Source: Pseudomonadota bacterium (GTDB taxonomy: Bacteria; Pseudomonadota; Gammaproteobacteria; Xanthomonadales; Ahniellaceae). From it: a stretch of 32,362 bases of DNA. The DNA lies in contig JAKJFE010000024.1 of NCBI GenBank assembly GCA_022705045.1, positions 1 to 32,362 of the forward strand, in the 5' to 3' direction. The notes under the pieces were generated by a model. It had not been told where the DNA came from, did not search any database, and was given only the letters and a program-made list of their open reading frames with translations. The translations under genes were made by a program, and so were the position numbers. Of the stretch, positions 1 to 8,295 are shown piece by piece (position 1 is the first letter of the stretch; each line of letters starts with the position of its first letter).

Positions 1-848
1 ATGCGGAACAACGAGGAAATCAGCTCGCCGGGATTGAGGCTGTCTTCGCGCAGGCCGACGTAATAGGTGACGGAGCGGAAGTCGCGGCTGAAATTGAACA
101 CGCGCGCATCGCCGGCCACCGTATAGGCATCGCCAAGTGTGCCGACGATATTGCCCTCGTCGACCCGATGGCGCAGCTTCGTGCCCATCGTACCCACCGC
201 AAATATTTCGGCCGACGAGCAATTGGCGATCATCGCCATCTGGCCATCACTGAACTCCAGCGGCGCATTGGTCACGGCCACGCCGACATCCACTTCGTTG
301 GCACCGCCCGCATTCGCGGCGATCGACACGCCATCGGTTGCCAGATAGCGAACCGTCAACACATCGGTACCGCGCACGCGGTTGCCGAGTGCCGTACCCG
401 CAGCGGGCACCACATTGATGTCGTTGGCCGCGGTGGCCAGCGCCGGCCGGCAGGTTCCGCCGGTATCGCAATCGTTGCCGCGCACAAAACGACCAGGATC
501 AAGCATGTAGGGCTTGACCGGGGTCGGTGGCGTCGGCATCCACTTTTGCAGCGTCGACGTACCTGCCACCCGGATCAGCGGCGCACGCAGCAGGTTCACG
601 CCGCTGTCTGCCGGCAACGCATTGGCGTACGACGCACAATACTGGGTGCCGGTCTTGCGCAACTCGTCGGACAGAATCTGGGCGCCGTACCGGCCGTTTT
701 CGAGCACCTGCGAGAGTCGCTGCTGATTCGATGCAGTGGAGCTGGATGTCAGGAACATGGCCACGACACCGCCCACGACGAACAGACCCAAGGTCATGCC
801 GATCATGAGTTCGATCAGGGTGAAACCGCGACGCGTGGTTCGGATCAT
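1..848 (-). CDS. pilW: Type IV pilus minor pilin PilW, C-terminus cut by window edge
   Basis: The reading frame opens at an ATG at 848 and stays open to the left edge (282 codons), so the C-terminus lies outside the window. The N-terminus has a type III prepilin signal, basic MIRTTRRG followed by FTLIELMIGMTLG. Cleavage would fall after Gly8, giving a mature Phe+1 and Glu+5, and a hydrophobic helix follows to about residue 32. PilW is a minor pilin that joins PilV, PilX, PilE and FimU in the priming complex at the type IV pilus tip in the inner membrane and periplasm. The ATG overlaps the pilV stop by 4 bp (ATGA), so the two genes are translationally coupled. pilX, pilY1 and pilE would be expected just beyond the left edge (inference from family gene order). 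Confidence 0.88.
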   Translation of the reverse strand, partial: MIRTTRRGFTLIELMIGMTLGLFVVGGVVAMFLTSSSTASNQQRLSQVLENGRYGAQILSDELRKTGTQYCASYANALPADSGVNLLRAPLIRVAGTSTLQKWMPTPPTPVKPYMLDPGRFVRGNDCDTGGTCRPALATAANDINVVPAAGTALGNRVRGTDVLTVRYLATDGVSIAANAGGANEVDVGVAVTNAPLEFSDGQMAMIANCSSAEIFAVGTMGTKLRHRVDEGNIVGTLGDAYTVAGDARVFNFSRDFRSVTYYVGLREDSLNPGELISSLFR

Positions 849-1351
849 GGCTGCACCACCAGTTCGAAGGACTGCGTGCCGGCGAAGCCGGCGGCATCGA
901 CATCGCGTTTTTCGTTCCAACCGATCATGATACGGCACTGGCCATTGACCGGCGAGATACCGAAATTGCGCACCGGCGCAGTACCTGTGGTCTGACACGC
1001 CACGTTGCCGCTTCCGAGCGGAAGATGCTGCGCAATCATGCGTGCGATTGCTGCGCGGTCGTATCCAGCGACTTGAGCAGGCGTGCATCCGCTCGAACCA
1101 CAGGTCGGCGCCGCAGGCGTCGTGCCATTCAGCACGCCGTTGTAATGGCCGCCCCAGATTGCAAGCGGATTGGCGCGCATGCGCTCGACCAAGCCATCGG
1201 CGATGAAGCTGGCCTGGGAGCGCAAATAGGAATTGTGGCTGTTGCGGACCGACGTGAGCAGCATGCCGGCCGCGCCGAGCAGGCCAATCGTCAGCACCAG
1301 CAGGGCGATCAGGGCTTCAATCAAGGTGAAACCGGTAGCGACGCGACGCAT
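845..1351 (-). CDS. pilV: Type IV pilus minor pilin / modification protein PilV
   Basis: This is a 168-residue protein. The ATG at 1351 is chosen over an in-frame TTG at 1372 because AGGAGT (1358-1363) lies 6 nt upstream. The sequence opens MRRVATG then FTLIEALIALLVLTIGLLG, a class III prepilin leader with cleavage after Gly7 and Glu at +5. PilV is a minor pilin needed for priming pilus assembly. The rest is a GspI/PilV-like pseudopilin with several Cys residues (CGSSGCTP and others) that could form disulfides in the periplasm. The upstream fimU stop codon (1363-1365) abuts the pilV ribosome-binding site, and the 3' end overlaps pilW by 4 bp, so fimU-pilV-pilW form one operon. Confidence 0.9.
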   Translation of the reverse strand: MRRVATGFTLIEALIALLVLTIGLLGAAGMLLTSVRNSHNSYLRSQASFIADGLVERMRANPLAIWGGHYNGVLNGTTPAAPTCGSSGCTPAQVAGYDRAAIARMIAQHLPLGSGNVACQTTGTAPVRNFGISPVNGQCRIMIGWNEKRDVDAAGFAGTQSFELVVQP

Positions 1352-1362
1352 CGACGTACTCC

Positions 1363-1911
1363 TCAGGTGCAACTCAGACCGCGATGAGACCCTTTGCCCT
1401 TCGCCGATTCCGCGCGGCCATTGCTGGCGATGCGAAGGTTGCGGGCGAATTCCTTGTCCTTGGCGGCACTCCAGTTCGGGGCGCAGATCAGCACCGCCAG
1501 CGTGCCGCGCCCGACAAGCGCACCACGACGATCGAAGCCGACGCCTGCCTTGGGGTTGCCTGCACCGGTAGCGGCGGCCATCGTGTAGCCGCTGCTCATT
1601 GCGCCCTGCTCGCGCAGGGTGCGCTCGCCGCTGTCGAGCACTTCATCGGCATCGGCGTCTTCGAAGACTACCCAGCCGTTACTCATGCCACCCGACTTGG
1701 CAGCCAATGCGACATTGCCTTGAAGCTTCACGGCTTCTGCGCGGGCATAGGCCAGGTCTTCCTGCAGCGAAAAGCTGCGCGACGACAAGCGCTGATTGCG
1801 GATGGTGTCCGAGAAACTCGGGGCGGCGAGCGACACGGCAATCGCCAGAACGGCAATCGCAACAAGCAGTTCGATGAGGGTTACGCCAAGATTGTGAGTG
1901 CGAATGCGCAT
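1363..1911 (-). CDS. fimU: GspH/FimT-family minor pilin, FimU-like
   Basis: This is a 182-residue pseudopilin with a short basic leader (MRIRTHNLG), then VTLIELLVAIAVLAIAVSLA and a GspH-type globular domain with the usual DLAYARAEAVK helix (about residues 47-57). First gene of the minor-pilin cluster, which matches FimU in the fimU-pilV-pilW-pilX-pilY1-pilE order of Pseudomonas and xanthomonads. FimT is the alternative name and cannot be separated by eye. The residue after the cleavage Gly is Val rather than the usual Phe or Met. No strong ribosome-binding site is visible before the ATG at 1911. Confidence 0.82.
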   Translation of the reverse strand: MRIRTHNLGVTLIELLVAIAVLAIAVSLAAPSFSDTIRNQRLSSRSFSLQEDLAYARAEAVKLQGNVALAAKSGGMSNGWVVFEDADADEVLDSGERTLREQGAMSSGYTMAAATGAGNPKAGVGFDRRGALVGRGTLAVLICAPNWSAAKDKEFARNLRIASNGRAESAKGKGSHRGLSCT

Positions 1912-2144
1912 GGTCTTGGGCGCCCCGACGCCCGGTTTCAGGACAAAAGGTTCCTCACGGCCTCCTTTGCCGGTTCGGAAACCCCGTGGATGCGGACTAC
2001 ATGTCGATCGGATCTTTGTCCGACTCGTTACATTGTGTCACGACTGAAACAATTCGCAAACGAAAGCAGGCCAACGGCACAACCCGACCGACCAGCGGTA
2101 ACCACCGATGATCAGCGGTCCGCGGCAATCCGCCCTGAAACAGA

Positions 2145-2166
2145 ACGGGCGCCCGAGGGCGCCCGT
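2145..2166 (-). terminator. Rho-independent terminator after tolC
   Basis: A 10-nt inverted repeat, ACGGGCGCCC (2145-2154) and GGGCGCCCGT (2157-2166), lies 27 bp past the tolC stop. The innermost C-G pair cannot close a 2-nt loop, so the working stem is 9 bp with a CGAG tetraloop. On the minus strand it is followed by a moderately T-rich run (TTCTGTTTC). It would end the pcm-tolC transcript before the fimU operon. Confidence 0.7.
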
Positions 2167-2192
2167 CGTCTGCAGGCCGACCAAACGTCGAT

Positions 2193-3530
2193 TTACTGCA
2201 GCATGGCGTTGACCGACTTGAGGTCGGCGATGTCGATGGTGCCGGCCGCCTGCTTCAGGCGCAAGTTGGCCAGGATGTAGTTGTGGCGGGCACGCGAATA
2301 CTCGCGTTCCGCCGCGAACTGCTGCTGCTGGCTGAGCAGCACGTCGACGATGGTCCGGGTGCCGACTTCGAACCCGGCCTCGGTCGCTTCCAGCGCACTC
2401 TTGGCCGAAACCAGCGCCTGCTTGCGTGCTTCGACTTCGCTGATACCCGCCGCGACGCCACGGAAGGCACCGCGGGTCTGGCGGACGATGGCGCGACGCT
2501 GCTGTTCCAGACGGTCCTGGGCCGCATCGCGGTCGTACAGGGCCTGCTTGTAACGGGCATTGGTGCCGCCGCCCGAGAAGATCGGGATGCTCAGGCTCAG
2601 GCTCAGCGAGGTGTTCTTCGGATCGCGTGCCGAGAACGGGCCAAGGTCGCCGCCGGAATCGGTCTCGCCATAGGAACCGGACAGGCCGAGTGACGGCAGA
2701 TGATCGGACCACGCCGACTTGGCCGAATAATTCGCCGCCTCGACCGTCTTCTGAAGTGCGGTCAGGGCCGGATTGCTGGCGATGGCAGTGTCGACCCAGT
2801 CGTCAAGGTTGTCGGGCGAAGGCATCGACAGTTCGATGTCTTCCTTCAGCGGCTTCACCGTCTCGACTTCTTCGCCGGTCAGTTCGATCAGACCTTCGAA
2901 AGCATCGTCCAGGGTGTTGCGCGCCAGGATCACCGCGGCGCGGGCGCCGTCGTAACGGGCGCGGGCTTCGTGCACGTCGGTGATGGCGGTCAGGCCGACT
3001 TCGAAACGCTGTTCGGCCTGTTCGAGCTGACGGCCGACGGCCTTTTCCTCGGCTTCGGCCGAGGTGAGGTTGGTCTGCGCCGTCAGCACGCCGAAGTAGG
3101 CTTCGGAAACGCGTACCAGCAAGGCATCGGACGCCGCGTCATAGTCGGCACCGCCACGGGCTGCCTGGGACTTGGCGGCGCGCAGGTTCATGTAATTGCC
3201 GTGGTCGTAGATCGACTGCTGCAGTGTGAGGCCCTTGTTGCTGTTACGGCTGGTGGTGCTCGAGTCGACGAAGCGGTTCAGCTCTTCCGAAAACACCGAA
3301 CCTTCGTTCTTGCTGCGCGACTTCGACCAGCTGCCCGACAACTGCGGCAGCAGGGCCGAACGCGCGAGCGGCACGCTCTGTTCGGCCGACAGGCGGCTGG
3401 CTTCGGCGGCAGCGAACTGCGGGTCGCTGGCGCGGGCCTTGTCGTAGACCTCCATCAGGTCGGCCGCCTGGGCCGAACCGGCAATGGCCAGCGCCAGGGC
3501 GCTGAGGCGGAAAATGAGGCGTTGGGCCAT
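2193..3530 (-). CDS. tolC: TolC-family outer-membrane efflux channel
   Basis: This is a 445-residue protein with a Sec signal peptide (MAQRLIFRLSALALAIAGSAQAA, cleavage after AQA). It has two OEP/TolC repeats, a size typical of TolC. The mature start (DLMEVYDKARASDPQFAAAEA) and the internal repeat starting near DDWVDTAIASNPALTALQ are characteristic, as are the long heptad-like helices and the mid-protein segment LSLSLSIPIFSGGGTNARYKQA. TolC forms the trimeric outer-membrane and periplasmic tunnel used by RND, MFS and ABC efflux pumps and by type I secretion. It lies 30 bp after pcm, the usual xanthomonad pairing, and its transcript ends at the hairpin just downstream. No pump gene is nearby, so it probably serves several inner-membrane systems (inference). 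Confidence 0.93.
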   Translation of the reverse strand: MAQRLIFRLSALALAIAGSAQAADLMEVYDKARASDPQFAAAEASRLSAEQSVPLARSALLPQLSGSWSKSRSKNEGSVFSEELNRFVDSSTTSRNSNKGLTLQQSIYDHGNYMNLRAAKSQAARGGADYDAASDALLVRVSEAYFGVLTAQTNLTSAEAEEKAVGRQLEQAEQRFEVGLTAITDVHEARARYDGARAAVILARNTLDDAFEGLIELTGEEVETVKPLKEDIELSMPSPDNLDDWVDTAIASNPALTALQKTVEAANYSAKSAWSDHLPSLGLSGSYGETDSGGDLGPFSARDPKNTSLSLSLSIPIFSGGGTNARYKQALYDRDAAQDRLEQQRRAIVRQTRGAFRGVAAGISEVEARKQALVSAKSALEATEAGFEVGTRTIVDVLLSQQQQFAAEREYSRARHNYILANLRLKQAAGTIDIADLKSVNAMLQ

Positions 3531-3560
3531 GGGGAAGTCCTCGGATTCTTGTCGAATGGG

Positions 3561-4220
3561 TTACAGCACGAAGCGCTTGGGCGGCGCGGCGTGCGTGAGA
3601 TAAGGCAGATCGGTCTCGAACAGGCTCTCCTCGCGGAAGCTGCTGTCGCCTGTTCGCGTGATCAGCACCGCTTCCATCACCGGCGATTCGCCGCGGACCA
3701 GGAACATGCGCCCGCCGACCGCCAGCCAGCTGCGCAATTGCTCAGGCTCGTGATAGACCGCGCCGGTGACGGCGATGGCATCAAAGCTGCGGCCCGGTGC
3801 GTAGCCTTTCAAGGCGTCTGCGACATGGACGCGGGTATTCGCGACACCTGCACGTGTGAGTTTCTGCTCGGCTGAGGCGGCCAGGTCCGCGTGAATCTCG
3901 ACGCTGGTGACATCACGCGCCAACGCGGCGAGACAGGCGGTGACAAACCCCGAACCGGTACCGATTTCGAGCACGCTATCGCCTTCCTGCACCGCCAACG
4001 CCTGCAGCAGGCGGCCTTCGAGCACCGGCTTCATCATGCGTTCGCCATGACCGATGGGCAATTCGGCGTCGGCAAAGGCGAGTGCACGACTGTCGGCCGG
4101 CACGAAGTCCTCGCGACGCACGCGCGACAGCACGTCGAGCACGCGCAGGTCGATCACGTCCCAGGGACGGACCTGCTGTTCGACCATGTTGAAACGGGTG
4201 CGTTCGATGTCCAGGCTCAT
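3561..4220 (-). CDS. pcm: Protein-L-isoaspartate O-methyltransferase
   Basis: This 219-residue class I SAM methyltransferase matches the short bacterial PCMT family. It has motif I, VLEIGTGSGFVTA (about residues 83-95), preceded by the PCMT active-site region with LPIGHGERMMKPVLEGRLLQAL (about 54-75). The acidic VEIHADLA motif follows. It transfers methyl groups to isoaspartyl residues in aged proteins, the first repair step. The usual ISQP active-site motif reads LPIGHGERMMKP here, as in several xanthomonad homologues found next to tolC (from memory). The exact substrate is therefore less certain than the fold. It is first in the pcm-tolC operon. Confidence 0.85.
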   Translation of the reverse strand: MSLDIERTRFNMVEQQVRPWDVIDLRVLDVLSRVRREDFVPADSRALAFADAELPIGHGERMMKPVLEGRLLQALAVQEGDSVLEIGTGSGFVTACLAALARDVTSVEIHADLAASAEQKLTRAGVANTRVHVADALKGYAPGRSFDAIAVTGAVYHEPEQLRSWLAVGGRMFLVRGESPVMEAVLITRTGDSSFREESLFETDLPYLTHAAPPKRFVL

Positions 4221-4424
4221 GATGCAAATCCGGATGGGGGAAGGCGTCTAGGGTAGCAGTTCCACCCCGAGCAGCCCCTCCAACCGGGCCGCCGGGACCG
4301 CGCCCGCACGCTGTCCATCCAACCCCGCCAGCGTCGCAGTTCGGCGGCGTACGGGCTGAGTGCCGGAAGTCACCGGAACCCGATGACCTTCGTCACACGG
4401 CGCACAGACCGGCATAATGGCCGG

Positions 4425-5372
4425 ATGAAACGCGATACCGTCAATTACACCGTGGTCGGCGCCGTGGTCCTGGCCGCCGCCGCGTTGCTGTTATTCACCA
4501 TGCTGCGCATCACCGGCACGCGCACCGGCGAGGTCGATTACATCGCGCATTACGACAATGTCACCGGCCTCGCCTCCGGCGCACCGGTGTTCTACGAAGG
4601 TTTCCGCGTCGGCCACGTCAATGGCATTACGCCCGATCGTCGCGGTGGTCGCACGCGATATCGCGTCGACCTGTCGATCCGCGGCGACTGGCCGATCCCC
4701 GACGATTCGATCGCCAAGCTCGCCTCGACCGGCCTGCTCGCCGATATCTCGGTCGCGATCAGCGAAGGTGCATCGACGACGGTGCTGAAACCGGGCGCGG
4801 AAATGAAATCGCAGGGCGGCGGCGATCTGTTCGCGGCGATGAATGAACTGGCCGGCGAAGTCACGACTTTGAGTCGCGAACGCATCCGGCCGCTGGTGGC
4901 TTCGCTCCAGGAAAACGTCGACCGCATCGGCGGCGAACTCGCCGATGCGACACCGCAACTCGTCGCCGACGCGAAATCGCTGCTGGCGCGTCTGAACCAG
5001 GCCTCGGCGGCGATGAACGAGGTGTTGTCGCCGCAGAATCGTGCCCATGTCGCGACCACGCTGGAAGACCTCGCCGCCACCGCCGACAACGCCCGCGAAC
5101 TCTCGACCGAACTGCGTCAGACCCAGCAGAAACTCGATGCGCTGATGGTCGAGGCGAACGCCGTGGTCAGCGAAAACCGCCCGGCGCTGAAAGACGCCAT
5201 CGCCGACCTCGCGCAGATCACCGGCTCGCTCGCCCAGCGCATCGACGGCATCGCCCAGAACCTCGATTCCGCCAGCCGCAACGTCAACGAGTTCACGCGC
5301 GAAATCCGCAAGAACCCGAACCGCCTGCTGTTCACGCCACCGGCCGACAAGGTCCAGGTCGAGGAAGAATGA
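4425..5372 (+). CDS. MCE/MlaD-family lipid-transport protein
   Basis: This 315-residue protein has one N-terminal membrane helix (about residues 8-27) and one MCE domain (about 36-112), which contains the family segment YDNVTGLASGAPVFYEGFRVG. A long, probably coiled-coil periplasmic tail (about 140-290) follows. The start at 4425 (MKRDTVNY) is preferred over the upstream in-frame ATG at 4383, because the MlaD N-terminus is a short basic segment followed by the helix. MCE proteins form hexameric rings that bind lipids for ABC-type phospholipid transport between the two membranes. The MlaE permease and MlaF ATPase that normally precede such a gene are absent here, because the upstream gene is divergent. 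The 3' end overlaps the following lipoprotein gene. Confidence 0.85.
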   Translation: MKRDTVNYTVVGAVVLAAAALLLFTMLRITGTRTGEVDYIAHYDNVTGLASGAPVFYEGFRVGHVNGITPDRRGGRTRYRVDLSIRGDWPIPDDSIAKLASTGLLADISVAISEGASTTVLKPGAEMKSQGGGDLFAAMNELAGEVTTLSRERIRPLVASLQENVDRIGGELADATPQLVADAKSLLARLNQASAAMNEVLSPQNRAHVATTLEDLAATADNARELSTELRQTQQKLDALMVEANAVVSENRPALKDAIADLAQITGSLAQRIDGIAQNLDSASRNVNEFTREIRKNPNRLLFTPPADKVQVEEE

Positions 5373-5983
5373 TGCGTGCCCTGCCTGTCATCCGACTCGC
5401 CCTCGCCTGCCTCGTCGTGTCGATCGCCGGTTGCAGCGCGCCGGCCGTACCGGACCAGTCCTACTTCCGCATGCCGCCCGTCGCTGTCGACACGGCGGCG
5501 ACCCCGCCGCGTTCGGCCTTGCCGATCGTCGTCGAGCCGTATCGCGCGAACGGCGTCTACAACGACCAGGCCATTCTCTACGCAACCAGCACCGAAGGCA
5601 GCATCAAGGCCTATCACTACCAACTCTGGGACGAAGCCCCCAGCACCTTGCTGCAACGCCGGCTGATCGCCGAATTGCGCGCCCGCGGCGCGGCAACGCT
5701 GGTGACGAACCGACTGCCGGCGGCGTTGCCGGCGTTGCGCATAGGCGGCCAGGTCGAACAGTTCGAGCGCGTGCAGGACGGCAACGGCTGGATCGTGCGC
5801 GTGCGCATGGAACTGCATGTCGAACGCGACGTGCAGTCGGCGCCGCTGCTGTTGAAAACCTATGCTGCGGAGGTCACCGCGGACAACGACACCATCCAGT
5901 CCAGCGTACGTGCGTTCGCGCATGCCGTCGACCAGTGCCATGCCGCGTTCTGGTCCGACCTGCGGCCCTTGCTGACACCATGA
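5369..5983 (+). CDS. ABC-type transport auxiliary lipoprotein (PqiC/YmbA-like)
   Basis: This is a 204-residue lipoprotein. Its signal peptide ends in a lipobox, VSIAGC, with lipidated Cys22. The mature region has the ABC_trans_aux fold features: YFRMPP at the start, then VVEPYRANGVYNDQAILYATSTEG. The latter matches the family pattern of a 'receptor' strand followed by a Y..W conserved near YHYQLWDEAPSTLLQ. Such lipoproteins (PqiC, or the MlaD-linked auxiliary lipoprotein) dock MCE machines to the outer membrane. The start lies within the end of the MCE gene (ATGA overlap; a second ATG at 5372 is an alternative), so the two are coupled. It also overlaps the next gene by 4 bp. Confidence 0.8.
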   Translation: MMRALPVIRLALACLVVSIAGCSAPAVPDQSYFRMPPVAVDTAATPPRSALPIVVEPYRANGVYNDQAILYATSTEGSIKAYHYQLWDEAPSTLLQRRLIAELRARGAATLVTNRLPAALPALRIGGQVEQFERVQDGNGWIVRVRMELHVERDVQSAPLLLKTYAAEVTADNDTIQSSVRAFAHAVDQCHAAFWSDLRPLLTP

Positions 5984-6540
5984 GCGCACACCCACGTCTC
6001 GACGCGGCGGCGCAGGCGCGATTGCTCGATCTGATCGGGGTCGCGCGCTACGTGCGTCGCGGCATCGCACCCGTCGCCGCGCCGGAAGACATCGCCCTGG
6101 CCACCGCGCGCCGACCGACGCCGACGGCTGACACGATGCCGACACGACCGGCACGACCAGCGCTGATGCCATCGGCGCCTGAGACGACGACAGCGTCGGC
6201 GACGACCGCACGCCCGTCGCTGCTCGCCGAACTCGGGCGCGAAGCCCAAGCGCCGCAGTTGCTGCTGTTCGTCGAAAGCCCGCGTGCGCCCGATCCGCGC
6301 GGACAATTGCTACTCGCGGCCATCCGTCGCCTGCTGCCGTCGCACCAGATGCTCGATGCCGGCGACGTACCGTCGCAATGGTTGCCACGGGCCATCGCGC
6401 TTGGCGGGCACGTGTCTGCACCAACCGAAACGTCGATGCACCAGGCGCCGGCCCTGGCGTTGCTGCGCCAGGACGTGGTCGCAAAACGCGCGTTGTGGCG
6501 CACGATCCGTACGCTGCGTCGCGGCATGCCCGCGCCCTGA
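5980..6540 (+). CDS. holD: Probable DNA polymerase III psi subunit (HolD-like)
   Basis: This 186-residue protein starts at an ATG overlapping the lipoprotein stop. It is proposed as HolD from three observations. It sits directly upstream of rimI, as holD does in Escherichia coli. Its N-terminus (LLDLIGVARYVRRG, about residues 15-28) resembles the chi-binding peptide of psi. Its C-terminus, APALALLRQDVVAKRALWRTI, matches the E. coli psi end (SPALTDLR...ARAALWQQI, from memory) in pattern. Between them are a Pro/Thr/Ala-rich linker (about 36-75) and a core beginning QLLLFVES. Psi links chi and the clamp loader to SSB-coated DNA. The linker makes it longer than the 137-residue E. coli protein. 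The similarity is divergent enough that annotation would usually say hypothetical. Confidence 0.68.
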   Translation: MSAHPRLDAAAQARLLDLIGVARYVRRGIAPVAAPEDIALATARRPTPTADTMPTRPARPALMPSAPETTTASATTARPSLLAELGREAQAPQLLLFVESPRAPDPRGQLLLAAIRRLLPSHQMLDAGDVPSQWLPRAIALGGHVSAPTETSMHQAPALALLRQDVVAKRALWRTIRTLRRGMPAP

Positions 6541-6541
6541 C

Positions 6542-7030
6542 ATGTCTGCCGCCTTCGATCTCGCGCCGCAGATCCGCACCATGACCGAGGCCGACCTGCC
6601 CGAGGTCGCGCAGATCGAGGGTCGCGCCTACGAATTCCCGTGGACCATCGGCATCTTCAAGGACTGCCTTCGTGCCGGTTACGGCTGCTTCGTGCTCGCC
6701 ACGGGCGCGGAAATCCTCGGCTATTTCGTGCTGTCGGTCGCAGCCAACGAAGGCCACGTGCTCAATGTCTGCATCGATCCTTCGGAACAGGGCAATGGCT
6801 ACGGCCGGCGTTTGATGAAGCGGGTGCTGGATCTCGCCCGCTGGCACCGCTGCGAACGCGTGTTCCTGGAAGTGCGCCCGAGCAACCCGCGCGCCATCGC
6901 GCTGTATCACGATCTTGGCTTCAACGAGATCGGCCGCCGCCCACGGTACTACCCGGCGAAGAACGGCCGCGAGGATGCACTCGTCATGGCGATCGAACTG
7001 GTCGAGATCGATTTCAAGTCGCCTGCCTAA
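6542..7030 (+). CDS. rimI: Ribosomal protein bS18-alanine N-acetyltransferase
   Basis: This is a 162-residue GNAT protein. The acetyl-CoA loop is EQGNGYGRRLM (82-92, the Q/RxxGxG/A motif). The RimI signature FLEVRPSNPRAIALYHDLGF (108-127) carries the catalytic Glu110 and Tyr122 equivalents, and the end is typical (GRRPRYYPAKNGREDALVM). It acetylates the N-terminal Ala of ribosomal protein bS18. It starts 1 bp after the holD-like stop, completing a four-gene overlapping run. The long upstream extension of the same frame is a shadow of the holD-like gene, so the ATG at 6542 is chosen. Confidence 0.93.
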   Translation: MSAAFDLAPQIRTMTEADLPEVAQIEGRAYEFPWTIGIFKDCLRAGYGCFVLATGAEILGYFVLSVAANEGHVLNVCIDPSEQGNGYGRRLMKRVLDLARWHRCERVFLEVRPSNPRAIALYHDLGFNEIGRRPRYYPAKNGREDALVMAIELVEIDFKSPA

Positions 7031-7052
7031 AGCATCGCGATCTTGTGCAAAA

Positions 7053-7080
7053 TCATCGCGGTCTGGAGACCGCTCCTACG
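7053..7080 (-). repeat. REP element, left member of a head-to-head pair
   Basis: Read on the minus strand this is a GTAGGAGC head (7079-7072) followed by the palindrome GCGGTCTCCAGACCGC (7073-7058) and a GATGA tail. It is the REP type dispersed in pseudomonad and xanthomonad genomes and mobilised by RAYT transposases. No RAYT gene is in the window. It lies 22 bp after the rimI stop and faces a second REP in the opposite orientation. Confidence 0.85.
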
Positions 7081-7141
7081 GCGACTTGTACAAACTTCGA
7101 TCGAAATTCTTTTGTAGGAGCAACTGTCTTCTGACGAGCGG

Positions 7142-8241
<1,100 letters not shown>

Positions 8242-8247
8242 CTTCCG

Positions 8248-8274
8248 AGATTAGTCAGAAAGAAAGACACAAGC
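8248..8274 (-). promoter_or_regulatory. Possible circle-junction promoter for the bridge RNA
   Basis: The minus strand has a -10-like TAATCT at 8253-8248, seven bases before the first paired base of the predicted RNA (8240). When the element is a circle, joining its ends creates TTGCTT exactly 17 bp upstream: TT from 7123-7122, the GC core, and TT from 8272-8271. In the integrated state the same place reads CCGCTT. Both hexamers match consensus only partly (3/6 each), so this is tentative. Junction promoters are known for IS110 circles. Confidence 0.4.
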
Positions 8275-8295
8275 GGGCTCCAGCCCGCGATCTCT

